From: an uncultured Flavobacteriaceae bacterium | GTDB taxonomy: Bacteria; Bacteroidota; Bacteroidia; Flavobacteriales; Flavobacteriaceae | Length of the DNA stretch: 64,000 nucleotides | Assembly: GCA_947500525.1 (NCBI GenBank) | Contig: CANMSH010000003.1 | Span: forward strand, 496,001-560,000 | Direction: 5' to 3' | Shown here: positions 28,219 through 36,977 of the stretch, piece by piece | Layout: every line of letters starts with the position of its first letter | Position numbering within the stretch: position 1 is the stretch's first letter | Notes under the pieces: generated by a model | The model's input: the letters and a program-made list of their open reading frames with translations, nothing else | What the model was told of the DNA's origin: nothing | Databases searched by the model: none | Made by a program: the position numbers and the translations under genes

Positions 28219-28986
28219 TTATTTTCCTAAAAAACTGACAACATAGTCATAAAAATCATTCGGATTCTCTGCATGAAGCCAATGTCCTGCATTTTTGACA
28301 GTTACAAGGGCTGCTTTTGGGAAGTGACTATTAATTAGGTTATGATCTTCATCAGTTATATATCCAGAGTTTGCTCCACGTAAAAAAAGTGTGTCACCAT
28401 TAAAGTTTGTTAATGATGGTAATTGAACTCCAACTTCGTCGTAAGCATCAGTCAATACTTTTAAATTGAAACGAAAAGCCAATTCATCCTTTGTTTTCCT
28501 GTAAACATTCTTTAATAGAAATTGCCTAACTCCAAATTCAGGAATATATGCCTCTAGGGCATCACTAACCGCTCCTCTCGAGGTTTGTACAGAAAAATCG
28601 ATTGTATTTAGACCATCTAAAATATCTTGATGATGTGCTGAATAATAACGTGGACTAATATCCGCAACTAAGAGTTTATGCATCAAATTAGGGTATGTAA
28701 CGGCAAAAAACATAGCGGTCTTACCTCCCATAGAATGTCCTAACAAATTTATGGTCTTTAATTCATGATGATTGATATAACGTAATAAATCTTCGGCAAG
28801 AACTTCATAATCAAACTGATCATCATGAAAACTCCTTCCATGATTACGTTGATCGATAAGATGCACTTCATAGTTTTCGGCAAAACGATTCCCTAAGGTT
28901 TTCCAGTTATCACTCATACCTAAAAATCCATGGAGAATCAACAGTGGCTCTCCTTGACCCAATATTTGAGAATGTAGGATATCCAT
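28219..28986 (-). CDS. Alpha/beta-hydrolase (YbfF-like esterase)
   Basis: This 255-residue cytosolic hydrolase has the fold markers LHGFLGMSDNW near residue 18, the nucleophile elbow GHSMGG near 92-97, the histidine in AGHWLHAENP near 235, and an acidic residue before it. HGRSFHDDQFDY is typical of the YbfF esterase group, active on short acyl esters or acyl-CoA in E. coli; the natural substrate is not known. Its ATG overlaps the pdxJ stop by one base, so the two are coupled. Confidence 0.9.
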   Translation of the reverse strand: MDILHSQILGQGEPLLILHGFLGMSDNWKTLGNRFAENYEVHLIDQRNHGRSFHDDQFDYEVLAEDLLRYINHHELKTINLLGHSMGGKTAMFFAVTYPNLMHKLLVADISPRYYSAHHQDILDGLNTIDFSVQTSRGAVSDALEAYIPEFGVRQFLLKNVYRKTKDELAFRFNLKVLTDAYDEVGVQLPSLTNFNGDTLFLRGANSGYITDEDHNLINSHFPKAALVTVKNAGHWLHAENPNDFYDYVVSFLGK

Positions 28987-29699
28987 TATTGCATCTTGTA
29001 TTTATACATATTGATTACATTTTGCAAACCCAAATAGAGTGATTCAGCAATTAAAGCATGTCCAATAGATACCTCCAATAAATTAGGAATACTTTTTGCG
29101 AAAAATTGAATATTATCTATACTTAAATCATGACCGGCATTCACGCCCATACCCAAAAGTGTAGCTAGTTGTGCGCTTTCAACATAAGGCTCAATCGCCT
29201 TTTCGTTTCCTAAGGCATATTGTCTGGCAAATTCTTCGGTGTACAATTCAATTCTATCTGCACCTGTTCTGGCGGCCTCTTCAATTAATGGCAAATCAGG
29301 ATCCATAAAAATAGAAGTTCGAATATCATTGCGTTTAAATTCTGATATAACTTCTGTCAAAAAATTAAGATGCGTCTTCGTATCCCAACCGGCATTTGAA
29401 GTGATAGCATCAATTGCATCGGGTACCAGTGTTACTTGGGTAGGTTTCACTTCCAATACTAAATCTACAAACTTGGGAATAGGATTTCCCTCAATATTAT
29501 ATTCCGTTGTAATAATTGGCTTTAAGTCATGAGCATCTTGGTATTTTATATGACGCTCGTCAGGTCTCGGATGAATTGTTATTCCCTCCGCACCAAATTC
29601 CTGAATATCTACAGCCGCTTGCACCAAATCTGGAGTATTACCACCACGTGAGTTACGGAGTGTTGCAATCTTATTAATATTAACGCTTAATTTAGTCAT
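28986..29699 (-). CDS. pdxJ: Pyridoxine 5'-phosphate synthase
   Basis: PdxJ condenses the PdxA product with 1-deoxyxylulose 5-phosphate to make pyridoxine phosphate. The 237-residue TIM-barrel protein shows NINKIATLRNSRG at the N-terminus, EGITIHPRPDERHI near 34-47, the ELYTEE segment, and GHDL near 198 with LEVSIGHALI near the end. Together with pdxA in the same window it indicates the DXP-dependent vitamin B6 route. It precedes the hydrolase with a one-base overlap and has a promoter element at 29736-29743. Confidence 0.97.
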   Translation of the reverse strand: MTKLSVNINKIATLRNSRGGNTPDLVQAAVDIQEFGAEGITIHPRPDERHIKYQDAHDLKPIITTEYNIEGNPIPKFVDLVLEVKPTQVTLVPDAIDAITSNAGWDTKTHLNFLTEVISEFKRNDIRTSIFMDPDLPLIEEAARTGADRIELYTEEFARQYALGNEKAIEPYVESAQLATLLGMGVNAGHDLSIDNIQFFAKSIPNLLEVSIGHALIAESLYLGLQNVINMYKYKMQ

Positions 29700-29735
29700 T
29701 CAAAACTTTATTTTATTTACTTGATTTACCAACCA

Positions 29736-29743
29736 CAAAAATA
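29736..29743 (-). promoter_or_regulatory. -7 element for pdxJ
   Basis: CAAAAATA on the plus strand reads TATTTTTG on the minus strand, 37 bases before pdxJ, in the short divergent region shared with the CBS-domain gene. Confidence 0.45.
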
Positions 29744-29783
29744 GTGCATTTGTAAGTTTATTTTACTTATTTTGCAAATATAT

Positions 29784-30443
29784 ATGCAAACATCAGATTA
29801 CATATCAAAAGACGTGAAGGCCTTATCTCCGAACGATACCATTTCTAAAGCTCAAAAGCTTTTTGAACATTTGACCTTCACTCATTTACCTATTGTTGAT
29901 GAGAACACTTATATCGGCTCTATTTCAGAGGCCGACGTTCAAATTATAGAAGAAAATGACAGTAAAATAGCCGATTACAAATACTTATATCATTCTTTTT
30001 TCGCCTTTGAAAACACCAATTGGTTTGAACTTTTAAAAGAGTTTGCTGCCAATGACACCACAACCTTGCCTGTGATTAATGATAAACAAAAGTATGTTGG
30101 TTACTACGAATTGACTGACATATTACATATCTTTAATAATACTCCTTTTTTAAGTGAGGCTGGCGCCATTCTTGTTGTGTCTAAGCCAATTAAAGATTAT
30201 TCTTTTAGCGAAATATCTCAAATTATTGAATCGAATAATGGAAAATTATTAGGTGCATTTGTGTCTAATTTGCAAAACGAAATCGCTGAAATAACGATTA
30301 AATTAAACGATCAAGATTTAAATAATACCATACAATCTTTTAGACGCTATGAATACACTATTATAACGGGAATTCAAGAAGACGAATATCTCAATAGTTT
30401 AAAAGAACGTTCGGACTACCTTCAGAAATATTTAAATATGTAA
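29784..30443 (+). CDS. CBS-domain protein
   Basis: The product has a CBS pair, a module that senses adenine nucleotides. I take the ATG at 29784 (MQTSDYISKDVKAL); a TTG 12 bases earlier is possible. The first CBS repeat spans about 8-60 (TFTHLPIVDENTYIG), the second about 70-120 (TTLPVINDKQKYVGYYEL), and the C-terminal 90 residues form an ACT-like alpha/beta region. No enzyme domain is attached. It lies 4 bases before nadK and is probably co-transcribed with it, so a link to NAD or nucleotide status is plausible but unproven. Confidence 0.88.
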   Translation: MQTSDYISKDVKALSPNDTISKAQKLFEHLTFTHLPIVDENTYIGSISEADVQIIEENDSKIADYKYLYHSFFAFENTNWFELLKEFAANDTTTLPVINDKQKYVGYYELTDILHIFNNTPFLSEAGAILVVSKPIKDYSFSEISQIIESNNGKLLGAFVSNLQNEIAEITIKLNDQDLNNTIQSFRRYEYTIITGIQEDEYLNSLKERSDYLQKYLNM

Positions 30444-30447
30444 TCTT

Positions 30448-31323
30448 ATGAAAGTAGCGATTTACGGACAAAATTATAAAAACGAGGCATTAGAATATTT
30501 AGAGATACTTCTTGAGTGTTTAAAGGAAAAGAATGTTGATGTAGTTATTGAGGAACAATTTTATGATTTATTTAATGATAATGACAAAATACTCCCTACT
30601 TTTTCGACCCATAAAGATTTGAACGATTCATTCAATCTTATGTTTACTATTGGCGGCGATGGGACTTTTTTAAGAGCTATCACTTATGTTAGAGATTTAA
30701 ATATTCCTATTATTGGAATTAATACCGGTCGTTTGGGGTTTCTAGCAATCATTCAAAAAGAACGTATAAAAGACGCCGTGAATGCTTTGATAGAAAAACA
30801 ATATACAATTAAAGAACGCTCGTTACTTCAAGTAAAAACCTCACCTCAAAACGATGTTCTTGAAGAGCTTGACTTCGCATTAAATGAGGTTACTGTTGCT
30901 AGAAGAAATACAACTTCAATGATTACTATTGAAACGTATTTAGATGAAGAGTACCTGACCTCGTATTGGGCAGATGGATTAATAGTATCTACTCCAACTG
31001 GTTCTACAGGCTACTCATTAAGTTGTGGAGGCCCAGTAATTACACCGCAGGCTAAAAGTTTTGTATTAACACCAATCGCACCACATAATTTAAATGCCCG
31101 ACCTTTAGTAATTCCTGACGAGACGAGTATTAAATTAAAAGTTATTGGAAGAGAAAAACAGGCATTGATCTCATTAGATTCTAGAATCACTGTTGTTGAT
31201 AACGAAACCGAAGTATTTATAAAAAAAGCACCTTATACTGTAAAGATTCTTCAACTACATGATCAGACATTCTTAAAAACCTTAAGAGCAAAACTCTTGT
31301 GGGGTGAAGATAAACGTAATTGA
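30448..31323 (+). CDS. nadK: NAD kinase
   Basis: NAD kinase phosphorylates NAD to NADP and sets the NADPH supply. The 291-residue protein shows the catalytic GGDGTFLRA at 69-77, IGINTGRLGFL near 95-105, the NE.T/V motif (ALNEVTVAR), DGLIVSTPTGSTGYSLSCGGP near 180-200 and the C-terminal SLDSR segment. Length is normal. It follows the CBS gene with a 4-base spacer. Confidence 0.98.
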   Translation: MKVAIYGQNYKNEALEYLEILLECLKEKNVDVVIEEQFYDLFNDNDKILPTFSTHKDLNDSFNLMFTIGGDGTFLRAITYVRDLNIPIIGINTGRLGFLAIIQKERIKDAVNALIEKQYTIKERSLLQVKTSPQNDVLEELDFALNEVTVARRNTTSMITIETYLDEEYLTSYWADGLIVSTPTGSTGYSLSCGGPVITPQAKSFVLTPIAPHNLNARPLVIPDETSIKLKVIGREKQALISLDSRITVVDNETEVFIKKAPYTVKILQLHDQTFLKTLRAKLLWGEDKRN

Positions 31324-31417
31324 TGAATAACTTAATACTCTTTACAACAATAATATACAATAAAAACTGTTAATCAAAAAAGACCATTTTTAACTACCCA
31401 AACAATATAGATTTATT

Positions 31418-31425
31418 TATATTTG
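31418..31425 (+). promoter_or_regulatory. -7 element before the porG-like gene
   Basis: TATATTTG matches TAnnTTTG and ends 16 bases before the ATG. It lies in the 118-base gap after nadK, suggesting that the outer-membrane gene run starts its own transcript here. Confidence 0.5.
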
Positions 31426-31441
31426 CAAACCCTTTTTAAAA

Positions 31442-32116
31442 ATGAAGAAACTTTTTTTAATTTTAGTTGTTACATTATTTCCATTAATTGGCTACGCTCA
31501 ATTATTTGAAGGAGGTATGTTTGTTGGAGGTAGTAATTATATTGGTGATATAGGACCTACTACATATATCAATCCTAATAGTCCTGCAGTGGGCTTTGTA
31601 GCAAAATTTAATTATACTCCGAGAATAACGTTTAGAGGAACGTTAATTTACACTCCCCTTAAAGCAGATAATTCTAAAGTAAATCGACCTATTAAGCCTC
31701 GAGGCACGAGAATAGGTTTTCGAAACAATTTAGTTGAGGCAGCAGGAGGTATTGAATTTAGCTTTTTCAAATACAGCTTATCTCAATCAGGATATACCCA
31801 TACACCTTACATCATTGCGCAAGCCGGTATTAATTCTTATGCCTTCATTAAAGATGATGGCACAAGTGACAGGAAATTTAATATTTCTTTACCGTTTGGA
31901 CTTGGTTATAAAGCTAAGTTGGCAGAAAATATTGGTATTGCTCTAGAAACCACAATACATTATACCTTTAAGGATAATATTGACTTAAACAACCATAATA
32001 TAGATACACCTCAGCGATCATTTGGTAATCCTAATAGTAATGATTGGTATGTCTTTACTGGAATAACAGTAGTCTATGCCTTTGGTCGCCCAGGATGCTA
32101 CAAGGGATTCTTTTAA
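31442..32116 (+). CDS. DUF6089/PorG-like outer-membrane beta-barrel protein
   Basis: The 224-residue protein has a signal peptide ending near IGYAQ and a compact barrel-like body with alternating hydrophobic strands. FEGGMFVGGSNYIGDIG at the N-terminus and a terminal cysteine in GRPGCYKGFF are typical of DUF6089, the family of PorG, an outer-membrane component of the type IX secretion system in Porphyromonas. The location directly before uppS and bamA is the usual flavobacterial context. Assignment to secretion is by family; I see no gliding or other por genes in this window. Confidence 0.82.
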   Translation: MKKLFLILVVTLFPLIGYAQLFEGGMFVGGSNYIGDIGPTTYINPNSPAVGFVAKFNYTPRITFRGTLIYTPLKADNSKVNRPIKPRGTRIGFRNNLVEAAGGIEFSFFKYSLSQSGYTHTPYIIAQAGINSYAFIKDDGTSDRKFNISLPFGLGYKAKLAENIGIALETTIHYTFKDNIDLNNHNIDTPQRSFGNPNSNDWYVFTGITVVYAFGRPGCYKGFF

Positions 32117-32122
32117 GAAGTC

Positions 32123-32887
32123 ATGGATATAAAATCAAAAATTAATACCGAGAAGACTCCTAAACATGTTGCCGTCATCATGGATGGAAACGGACGCTGG
32201 GCGAAAAAGAAAGGTATGGCTCGCGTTTTTGGTCATAAGAATGGAGTGAAAGCAGTAAGAGAAACTATTGAAGCTGCTGCAGAAATTAACATCGAAGTAC
32301 TTACTCTTTATGCTTTTTCTACCGAAAATTGGAATAGACCTAAAAAAGAAATTGATGTATTAATGAGTTTGTTAGTTAGCTCTTTAAAAGATGAACTAAA
32401 AAGGCTTCAAAAAAACAATATTAAGTTAGAATGTATTGGCAACATTGAGAATCTTCCGAAAAAGGCCCGTACAGAACTTTTAGAAGTTGTTGAAAAAACA
32501 AAAAACAACACTCACCTTACTTTAATCTTGGCATTAAGCTATGGATCTAGAGAAGAAATTGTTAATACAATCAAAAAAATATCCAAAAAAGTTGTTAATA
32601 AAGAACTTTTGATAGAAGAAATTGATGAAAAAATTATAAATAACCATTTATATACATTTACTTTGCCCGACGTTGATTTTTTGATACGTACTAGTGGTGA
32701 AAAACGAATAAGTAATTTCCTTTTATGGCAAATTGCTTATGCCGAATTGTACTTTACAAATACTCTTTGGCCTGATTTTAGAAAAGAACATTTTTTCGAA
32801 GCAATATTAGATTATCAAAACCGAGAAAGACGTTTCGGAAAAACAAGTGAACAATTACAAGACTGGAATGAACAAACTGAAAAATAA
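32123..32887 (+). CDS. uppS: Undecaprenyl diphosphate synthase (isoprenyl transferase)
   Basis: UppS makes the C55 lipid carrier for cell-wall and O-antigen synthesis. The 254-residue protein shows HVAVIMDGNGRWAKK (catalytic Asp), GHKNGVKAVRE, YAFSTENWNRP, and FLIRTSGEKRISNFLLW, then YAELYF. It lies 6 bases after the porG-like gene, and its last 20 bases overlap the start of bamA, so translation of bamA is probably coupled to it. Confidence 0.98.
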   Translation: MDIKSKINTEKTPKHVAVIMDGNGRWAKKKGMARVFGHKNGVKAVRETIEAAAEINIEVLTLYAFSTENWNRPKKEIDVLMSLLVSSLKDELKRLQKNNIKLECIGNIENLPKKARTELLEVVEKTKNNTHLTLILALSYGSREEIVNTIKKISKKVVNKELLIEEIDEKIINNHLYTFTLPDVDFLIRTSGEKRISNFLLWQIAYAELYFTNTLWPDFRKEHFFEAILDYQNRERRFGKTSEQLQDWNEQTEK

Positions 32888-35489
32888 CCTACTATTTTTA
32901 TGTTTTACTTTAGTATTATTTTCTACTAGAGCCCAAGAAATAAATACACAAAACGACTCAATTGCAAAGATAACATCGAACACTATTTCTAAAGATTCGA
33001 TCGCTAAGACGGTAAAAGATACGGTTCCAAAGCAACCTCAACTGTCGAAAGACTTATTCAATACGACAAAATCTTATATCCTTGGAGGCATTAATGTGAG
33101 AGGAAATCAACAGTTTAGTGATCAGTCAATTACTGTTTTCTCAGAACTTGTTGTGGGGCAGCCCATTAAAATTCCAGGAGATAAACTCACTTCGGCAATT
33201 AAAAAATTGTGGAACTCTAAACTGTTTAGTGACGTTGAAGTTTATGCTACAAAAATTGATGGTGAAACTATTTATTTAGAATTTGCAGTAAAAGAACTTT
33301 CTAAACTGAGTAGCGTTACGATTAGAGGAATTAAAAAGAGTAAAGCGGAAGAACTCCAAAAAGATACCGAGTTTAAAAAGGGAGCAATGCTTACCGAAAA
33401 TCTGTTAACTACTACCAAGAACTACATTGCCAAAAAATATATTGATAAAGGTTTCTTGAAAGCCAAAGTTGCTATTACTACGAAAATAGATACTACCGAT
33501 AATAACACTGAAAAAGCGCTAGTTATTATCGACAAAGGCGAAAAAATTAAAATCAAAAATTTACGTTTTTCTGGAAATAAAGCCTTTAAAACAAAACGTT
33601 TAAAGAAGCTCCTTAAAAAGACGAAGCAAAAAAATCCATTGCACATATTCAAGCCTTCTAAGTACATCGAAGAAAAATATACAGCTGATCTTGAAAACTT
33701 AGTAGAAAAATACCGCGAAAAAGGATATAGAGATGCTCAAATCATCAAGGATTCTATTTCTTGGAATGATGACAATACAATTAACCTAGATATTACCGTA
33801 AACGAAGGTAATAGGTATTACTTTGGAGATATTCGCTTTCTAGGTAATTCTGTATATACCGATGAGCAATTAAAAGCCTTTTTATTGTTAGAAAAAGGCG
33901 ATATCTATGATAGTAAGTTGCTCAACGAACGTGTAAAAGGTGATGGAAGTCCAGATTCTGAAGATATAACAAACACCTACCTAAATAACGGATATTTATT
34001 TAGCTCTGTTATTCCGGTTGAAACAAGTGTAGAAAATGATACGATAGATATTGAAATTAGAATTCGAGAAGATGATCCAGCAACAATTCGTAAAGTTTCA
34101 TTAACTGGAAATATCGTTACGAATGACCATGTTTTAATTAGAGAAATAAGAACAAGGCCTGGACAGCTTTTCAGTAGACAAAATATTATACGTACAATTC
34201 GAGAAGTTGGTCAATTGCCGTATATTGATCCAGAAAATATTGTTCCAGATGTTCAGCCAAATTATGGTGACAAGACCGTAGACATAGAATATGCTGTAGC
34301 AGAAAAAGGGGCGAGTCAAATTGAATTACAAGGTGGTTTCGGTGGTGGTGCTTTCGTGGGTACTCTTGGATTATCATTTAGCAACTTTTCGGTAAAAAAC
34401 TTATTTAATGGTAAAGAATATCGACCTGTACCTCGTGGAGATGGACAAACTGTTTCATTACGTGCACAAGCAAGTAGGTTTTCAAGTGTTTACAGTCTTT
34501 CTTTTACAGAACCTTGGTTAGGTGGTAAAAGACCACGATCATTGTCTTTCTCAATCTATAGTTCTAGTCAGTTTAATTTTAATCCTAGAACAAGAAGAGT
34601 AGACAGAGATCAACGATTAAATATTTTAGGTGCAACACTTGGAGTAAGCCAACGTTTAAAATGGCCAGATGATTATTTTACACTATCTACTGTATTAAGT
34701 TATCAGAGATATAAATTAAATAACTTTTTCTTGGGACGTATATTTGATTCTAGTAACGGAGTTTCAAACAACTTGAATTTTGCCGTAAATTTCGGAAGAA
34801 ATTCAGCAGGACCGAATCCTATTTTTCCAACTTCTGGATCGACGTTTAATTTAGGTGCTAAATTCACACCTCCATACGCAAAGTTGAGTGGTAAAGATTT
34901 CACGGGTAAATCGAACGAAGAAAAACTAGAACTACTCGAATTCTATAAATTCAATTTTTCAGGGAAATGGTACAATACTATTACCGGTAAACCAGGACAC
35001 CAATTGGTATTATTATCAAGTGTAGAATTTGGATTTCTAGGAGATTATAATTCTGGAAAAGGATTATCTCCTTTTGAACGTTTCTTTGTGGGAGGAGATG
35101 GATTGAATCAAGGGCAATTTGATGGTAGACAAACTGTTGGTCTTAGAGGTTATGAAAACTCAAGTTTATCTGTTGATCCTGTCACGGGTCAATCAGCTGG
35201 TAGTGCTGCTTATAATAAAGTATCTCTAGAATTACGATATCCGTTAACATTAAAACCTTCGGCTTCAATTTACGCATTGGCTTTTATGGAAGCAGGTAAT
35301 ACAGCGGATAGTTTTAAAAATTTCGATCCGTTTAAATTGAAAAGATCTGCAGGAGTCGGTGTTCGAATCTTTATGCCTGCATTCGGATTACTAGGTATTG
35401 ACTACGGATATGGTTTCGATGACACTCCAGGTGTACCTGGTGTTGTTTCGGGTTGGCAACCGCATTTTATTATTGGTCAACAATTCTAA
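32868..35489 (+). CDS. bamA: Outer-membrane assembly factor BamA
   Basis: BamA inserts beta-barrel proteins in the outer membrane. I choose the ATG at 32868 (MNKLKNNLLFLCF, a signal peptide ending near TRAQ), inside the 3' end of uppS; a GTG at 32847 is less likely. The 873-residue protein has five POTRA repeats (about 60-440; for example TIRGIKKSKAEELQK and LRFSGNKAFKTKRLKK) and a 16-strand barrel from about 490 with the LRGYENSSL motif (VRGF-like) and a terminal phenylalanine in IIGQQF. The family context with two skp genes downstream is conserved. Confidence 0.97.
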   Translation: MNKLKNNLLFLCFTLVLFSTRAQEINTQNDSIAKITSNTISKDSIAKTVKDTVPKQPQLSKDLFNTTKSYILGGINVRGNQQFSDQSITVFSELVVGQPIKIPGDKLTSAIKKLWNSKLFSDVEVYATKIDGETIYLEFAVKELSKLSSVTIRGIKKSKAEELQKDTEFKKGAMLTENLLTTTKNYIAKKYIDKGFLKAKVAITTKIDTTDNNTEKALVIIDKGEKIKIKNLRFSGNKAFKTKRLKKLLKKTKQKNPLHIFKPSKYIEEKYTADLENLVEKYREKGYRDAQIIKDSISWNDDNTINLDITVNEGNRYYFGDIRFLGNSVYTDEQLKAFLLLEKGDIYDSKLLNERVKGDGSPDSEDITNTYLNNGYLFSSVIPVETSVENDTIDIEIRIREDDPATIRKVSLTGNIVTNDHVLIREIRTRPGQLFSRQNIIRTIREVGQLPYIDPENIVPDVQPNYGDKTVDIEYAVAEKGASQIELQGGFGGGAFVGTLGLSFSNFSVKNLFNGKEYRPVPRGDGQTVSLRAQASRFSSVYSLSFTEPWLGGKRPRSLSFSIYSSSQFNFNPRTRRVDRDQRLNILGATLGVSQRLKWPDDYFTLSTVLSYQRYKLNNFFLGRIFDSSNGVSNNLNFAVNFGRNSAGPNPIFPTSGSTFNLGAKFTPPYAKLSGKDFTGKSNEEKLELLEFYKFNFSGKWYNTITGKPGHQLVLLSSVEFGFLGDYNSGKGLSPFERFFVGGDGLNQGQFDGRQTVGLRGYENSSLSVDPVTGQSAGSAAYNKVSLELRYPLTLKPSASIYALAFMEAGNTADSFKNFDPFKLKRSAGVGVRIFMPAFGLLGIDYGYGFDDTPGVPGVVSGWQPHFIIGQQF

Positions 35490-35497
35490 AAAATCAG

Positions 35498-35505
35498 TAC
35501 ATTTG
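35498..35505 (+). promoter_or_regulatory. -7 element upstream of the first skp/ompH gene
   Basis: TACATTTG matches TAnnTTTG and begins 9 bases after the bamA stop, 46 bases before the next ATG. TTGG rather than TTTG is present about 20 bases upstream. Confidence 0.45.
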
Positions 35506-35520
35506 CAAACACTCAGAACT

Positions 35521-35537
35521 TTGGCACGGTTTTTTCT
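35521..35537 (+). promoter_or_regulatory. Possible sigma-54 (RpoN) promoter before skp/ompH
   Basis: TTGGCACG at 35521-35528 is an exact -24 element and TTTCT at 35533-35537 sits at the correct distance for the -12 TTGCT, with one mismatch in the conserved G. It ends 13 bases before the ATG. Confidence 0.35.
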
Positions 35538-35550
35538 AAATACACATTGT

Positions 35551-36363
35551 ATGCTGACACGTAAGGTATTCTTTCTAATCACTATACTCATAAGCACTAT
35601 AGCGATGGCTCAAAAGCCTCAAAAAATTGCTTATATAGATATGGAGTATATATTAGAGAATGTACCTGAGTATACAGAAGCACAAGAGCGGTTGAAAGCA
35701 CGTGTAATTACATGGCAACAACGATTGGATGCTTTGAAGCGAGAAATTGAAATTATGAAGGTTGATTTGAGTAATGAAAAGGCCTTGTTAACAGATGAGT
35801 TAAATGACGAGAGAGAAGAGGATATTCAAATTAAAGAACTCGATTTAAAGAATTTACAAGCGGGTTATTTTGGCCCTACTGGCGATCTCTATATGTTACG
35901 TAAACAATTAGTGAAACCAGTACAAGATCAAATATATAATGCTATTCAAGAAATAGCGTCGCAAAAAAAGTATGATATGGTCTTTGACAAATCTAGTGAT
36001 TTGATCATGTTATACTCGAATAAAAAATACGATCTCAGTGAGCAAGTCTTGAATAAGATTGTGAAAGGAAGGAAGCTAAAAGCCATTGAGGAGAAGAAAG
36101 AAGAAAAGAGTCAAACGGCTATTGAAAATGCAGCGAAAGCCAAAACTCGAGCTGACGAAAGAATTGCCAAGAATAAGGCATTGAAAGATAAAATTAAAGC
36201 TCAAGAAGAAGAACGAGCTAAGAAAAGAGCTGAAATAAAAAAATTAAACGAAGAAAAAAGAAAAAAACGCTTAGCCGAAATAGAGCGACGCAGAAAAGAA
36301 AGAGAAGCCAAAATTAAAGCTGCCCAAAAGGCAAAAGATTCAATCAAAAACAACAAAAATTAA
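35551..36363 (+). CDS. OmpH/Skp-family periplasmic chaperone (long form)
   Basis: Skp-type chaperones hold unfolded outer-membrane proteins for BamA. The ATG at 35551 begins a signal peptide (MLTRKVFFLITIL, cut near AMAQK). The 270-residue protein has the OmpH domain starting KIAYIDMEYILENVPEY, then long helices, and ends in about 90 residues of highly charged lysine/glutamate coiled coil (EEKRKKRLAEIERRRKE) that the normal-length paralogue lacks. It lies between bamA and the second skp. Confidence 0.93.
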   Translation: MLTRKVFFLITILISTIAMAQKPQKIAYIDMEYILENVPEYTEAQERLKARVITWQQRLDALKREIEIMKVDLSNEKALLTDELNDEREEDIQIKELDLKNLQAGYFGPTGDLYMLRKQLVKPVQDQIYNAIQEIASQKKYDMVFDKSSDLIMLYSNKKYDLSEQVLNKIVKGRKLKAIEEKKEEKSQTAIENAAKAKTRADERIAKNKALKDKIKAQEEERAKKRAEIKKLNEEKRKKRLAEIERRRKEREAKIKAAQKAKDSIKNNKN

Positions 36364-36386
36364 ATTAATATTAATACTTAAAGCAA

Positions 36387-36899
36387 ATGAAATTATTTAA
36401 AAATCTACTAGTAGCAGGTGTACTATTTTTAGGAGTTATGACGACAGCAAATGCACAGTCAAAAGTAGCACATATAAATTCGCAAGAATTAGTTGCGGCG
36501 ATGCCCGAGACTAAACAAATGCAAGAAGAGTTAAAGAAAGTTGCGCAAGCATATGATACCGAATATAAATCGCAAACAAGTTCTTTACAAGCAAAATTAC
36601 AGAAGTATGATAAAGAGGCGCCAACACAAACAGACGCTGAAAATCAAAAACGTCAAGTTGAAGTTGGTGAGTTACAAAAAAAGTTACAGGTATATGCTCA
36701 GGAAGCTCAACAGCAATTAGAAAAAAGAAGAATTGATCTTTACAAGCCTATTAGCGAAAAAGCTCAAAAAGCTATCAAAGATATCGCAGCTGAAAAAGGT
36801 ATTCAGTATGTAATGGATTCTTCTCCTGGATCAGGACTAATCGTTTTTACAGGTGAAGATTTAATGCCAGCAGTAAAAGCAAAATTGGGAATTAAATAA
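36387..36899 (+). CDS. OmpH/Skp-family periplasmic chaperone
   Basis: The 170-residue protein has a signal peptide ending near ANAQS, the conserved beginning KVAHINSQELVAAMPETKQ, a long glutamine/lysine-rich helical hairpin, and the end YVMDSSPGSGLIVFTGEDL, as in E. coli Skp-type proteins of Bacteroidota. It is a tandem paralogue of the preceding gene, 23 bases away, and is followed by a strong terminator. Confidence 0.95.
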   Translation: MKLFKNLLVAGVLFLGVMTTANAQSKVAHINSQELVAAMPETKQMQEELKKVAQAYDTEYKSQTSSLQAKLQKYDKEAPTQTDAENQKRQVEVGELQKKLQVYAQEAQQQLEKRRIDLYKPISEKAQKAIKDIAAEKGIQYVMDSSPGSGLIVFTGEDLMPAVKAKLGIK

Positions 36900-36919
36900 A
36901 AATCCGTAATTGAATTATA

Positions 36920-36961
36920 AAAATCCCATTTTGATATTGATTGATATCAAAATGGGATTTT
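36920..36961 (+). terminator. Long perfect hairpin terminator after skp
   Basis: Two perfect 18-base arms (36920-36937 and 36944-36961, starting AAAATCCC and ending GGGATTTT) with a 6-base loop. It ends the outer-membrane biogenesis run; the murI promoter element begins immediately after it. Confidence 0.9.
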
Positions 36962-36962
36962 C

Positions 36963-36970
36963 TATTTTTG
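36963..36970 (+). promoter_or_regulatory. -7 element for murI
   Basis: TATTTTTG matches TAnnTTTG and ends only 7 bases before the murI ATG, so the murI message would have practically no leader. Confidence 0.45.
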
Positions 36971-36977
36971 TATCAAT

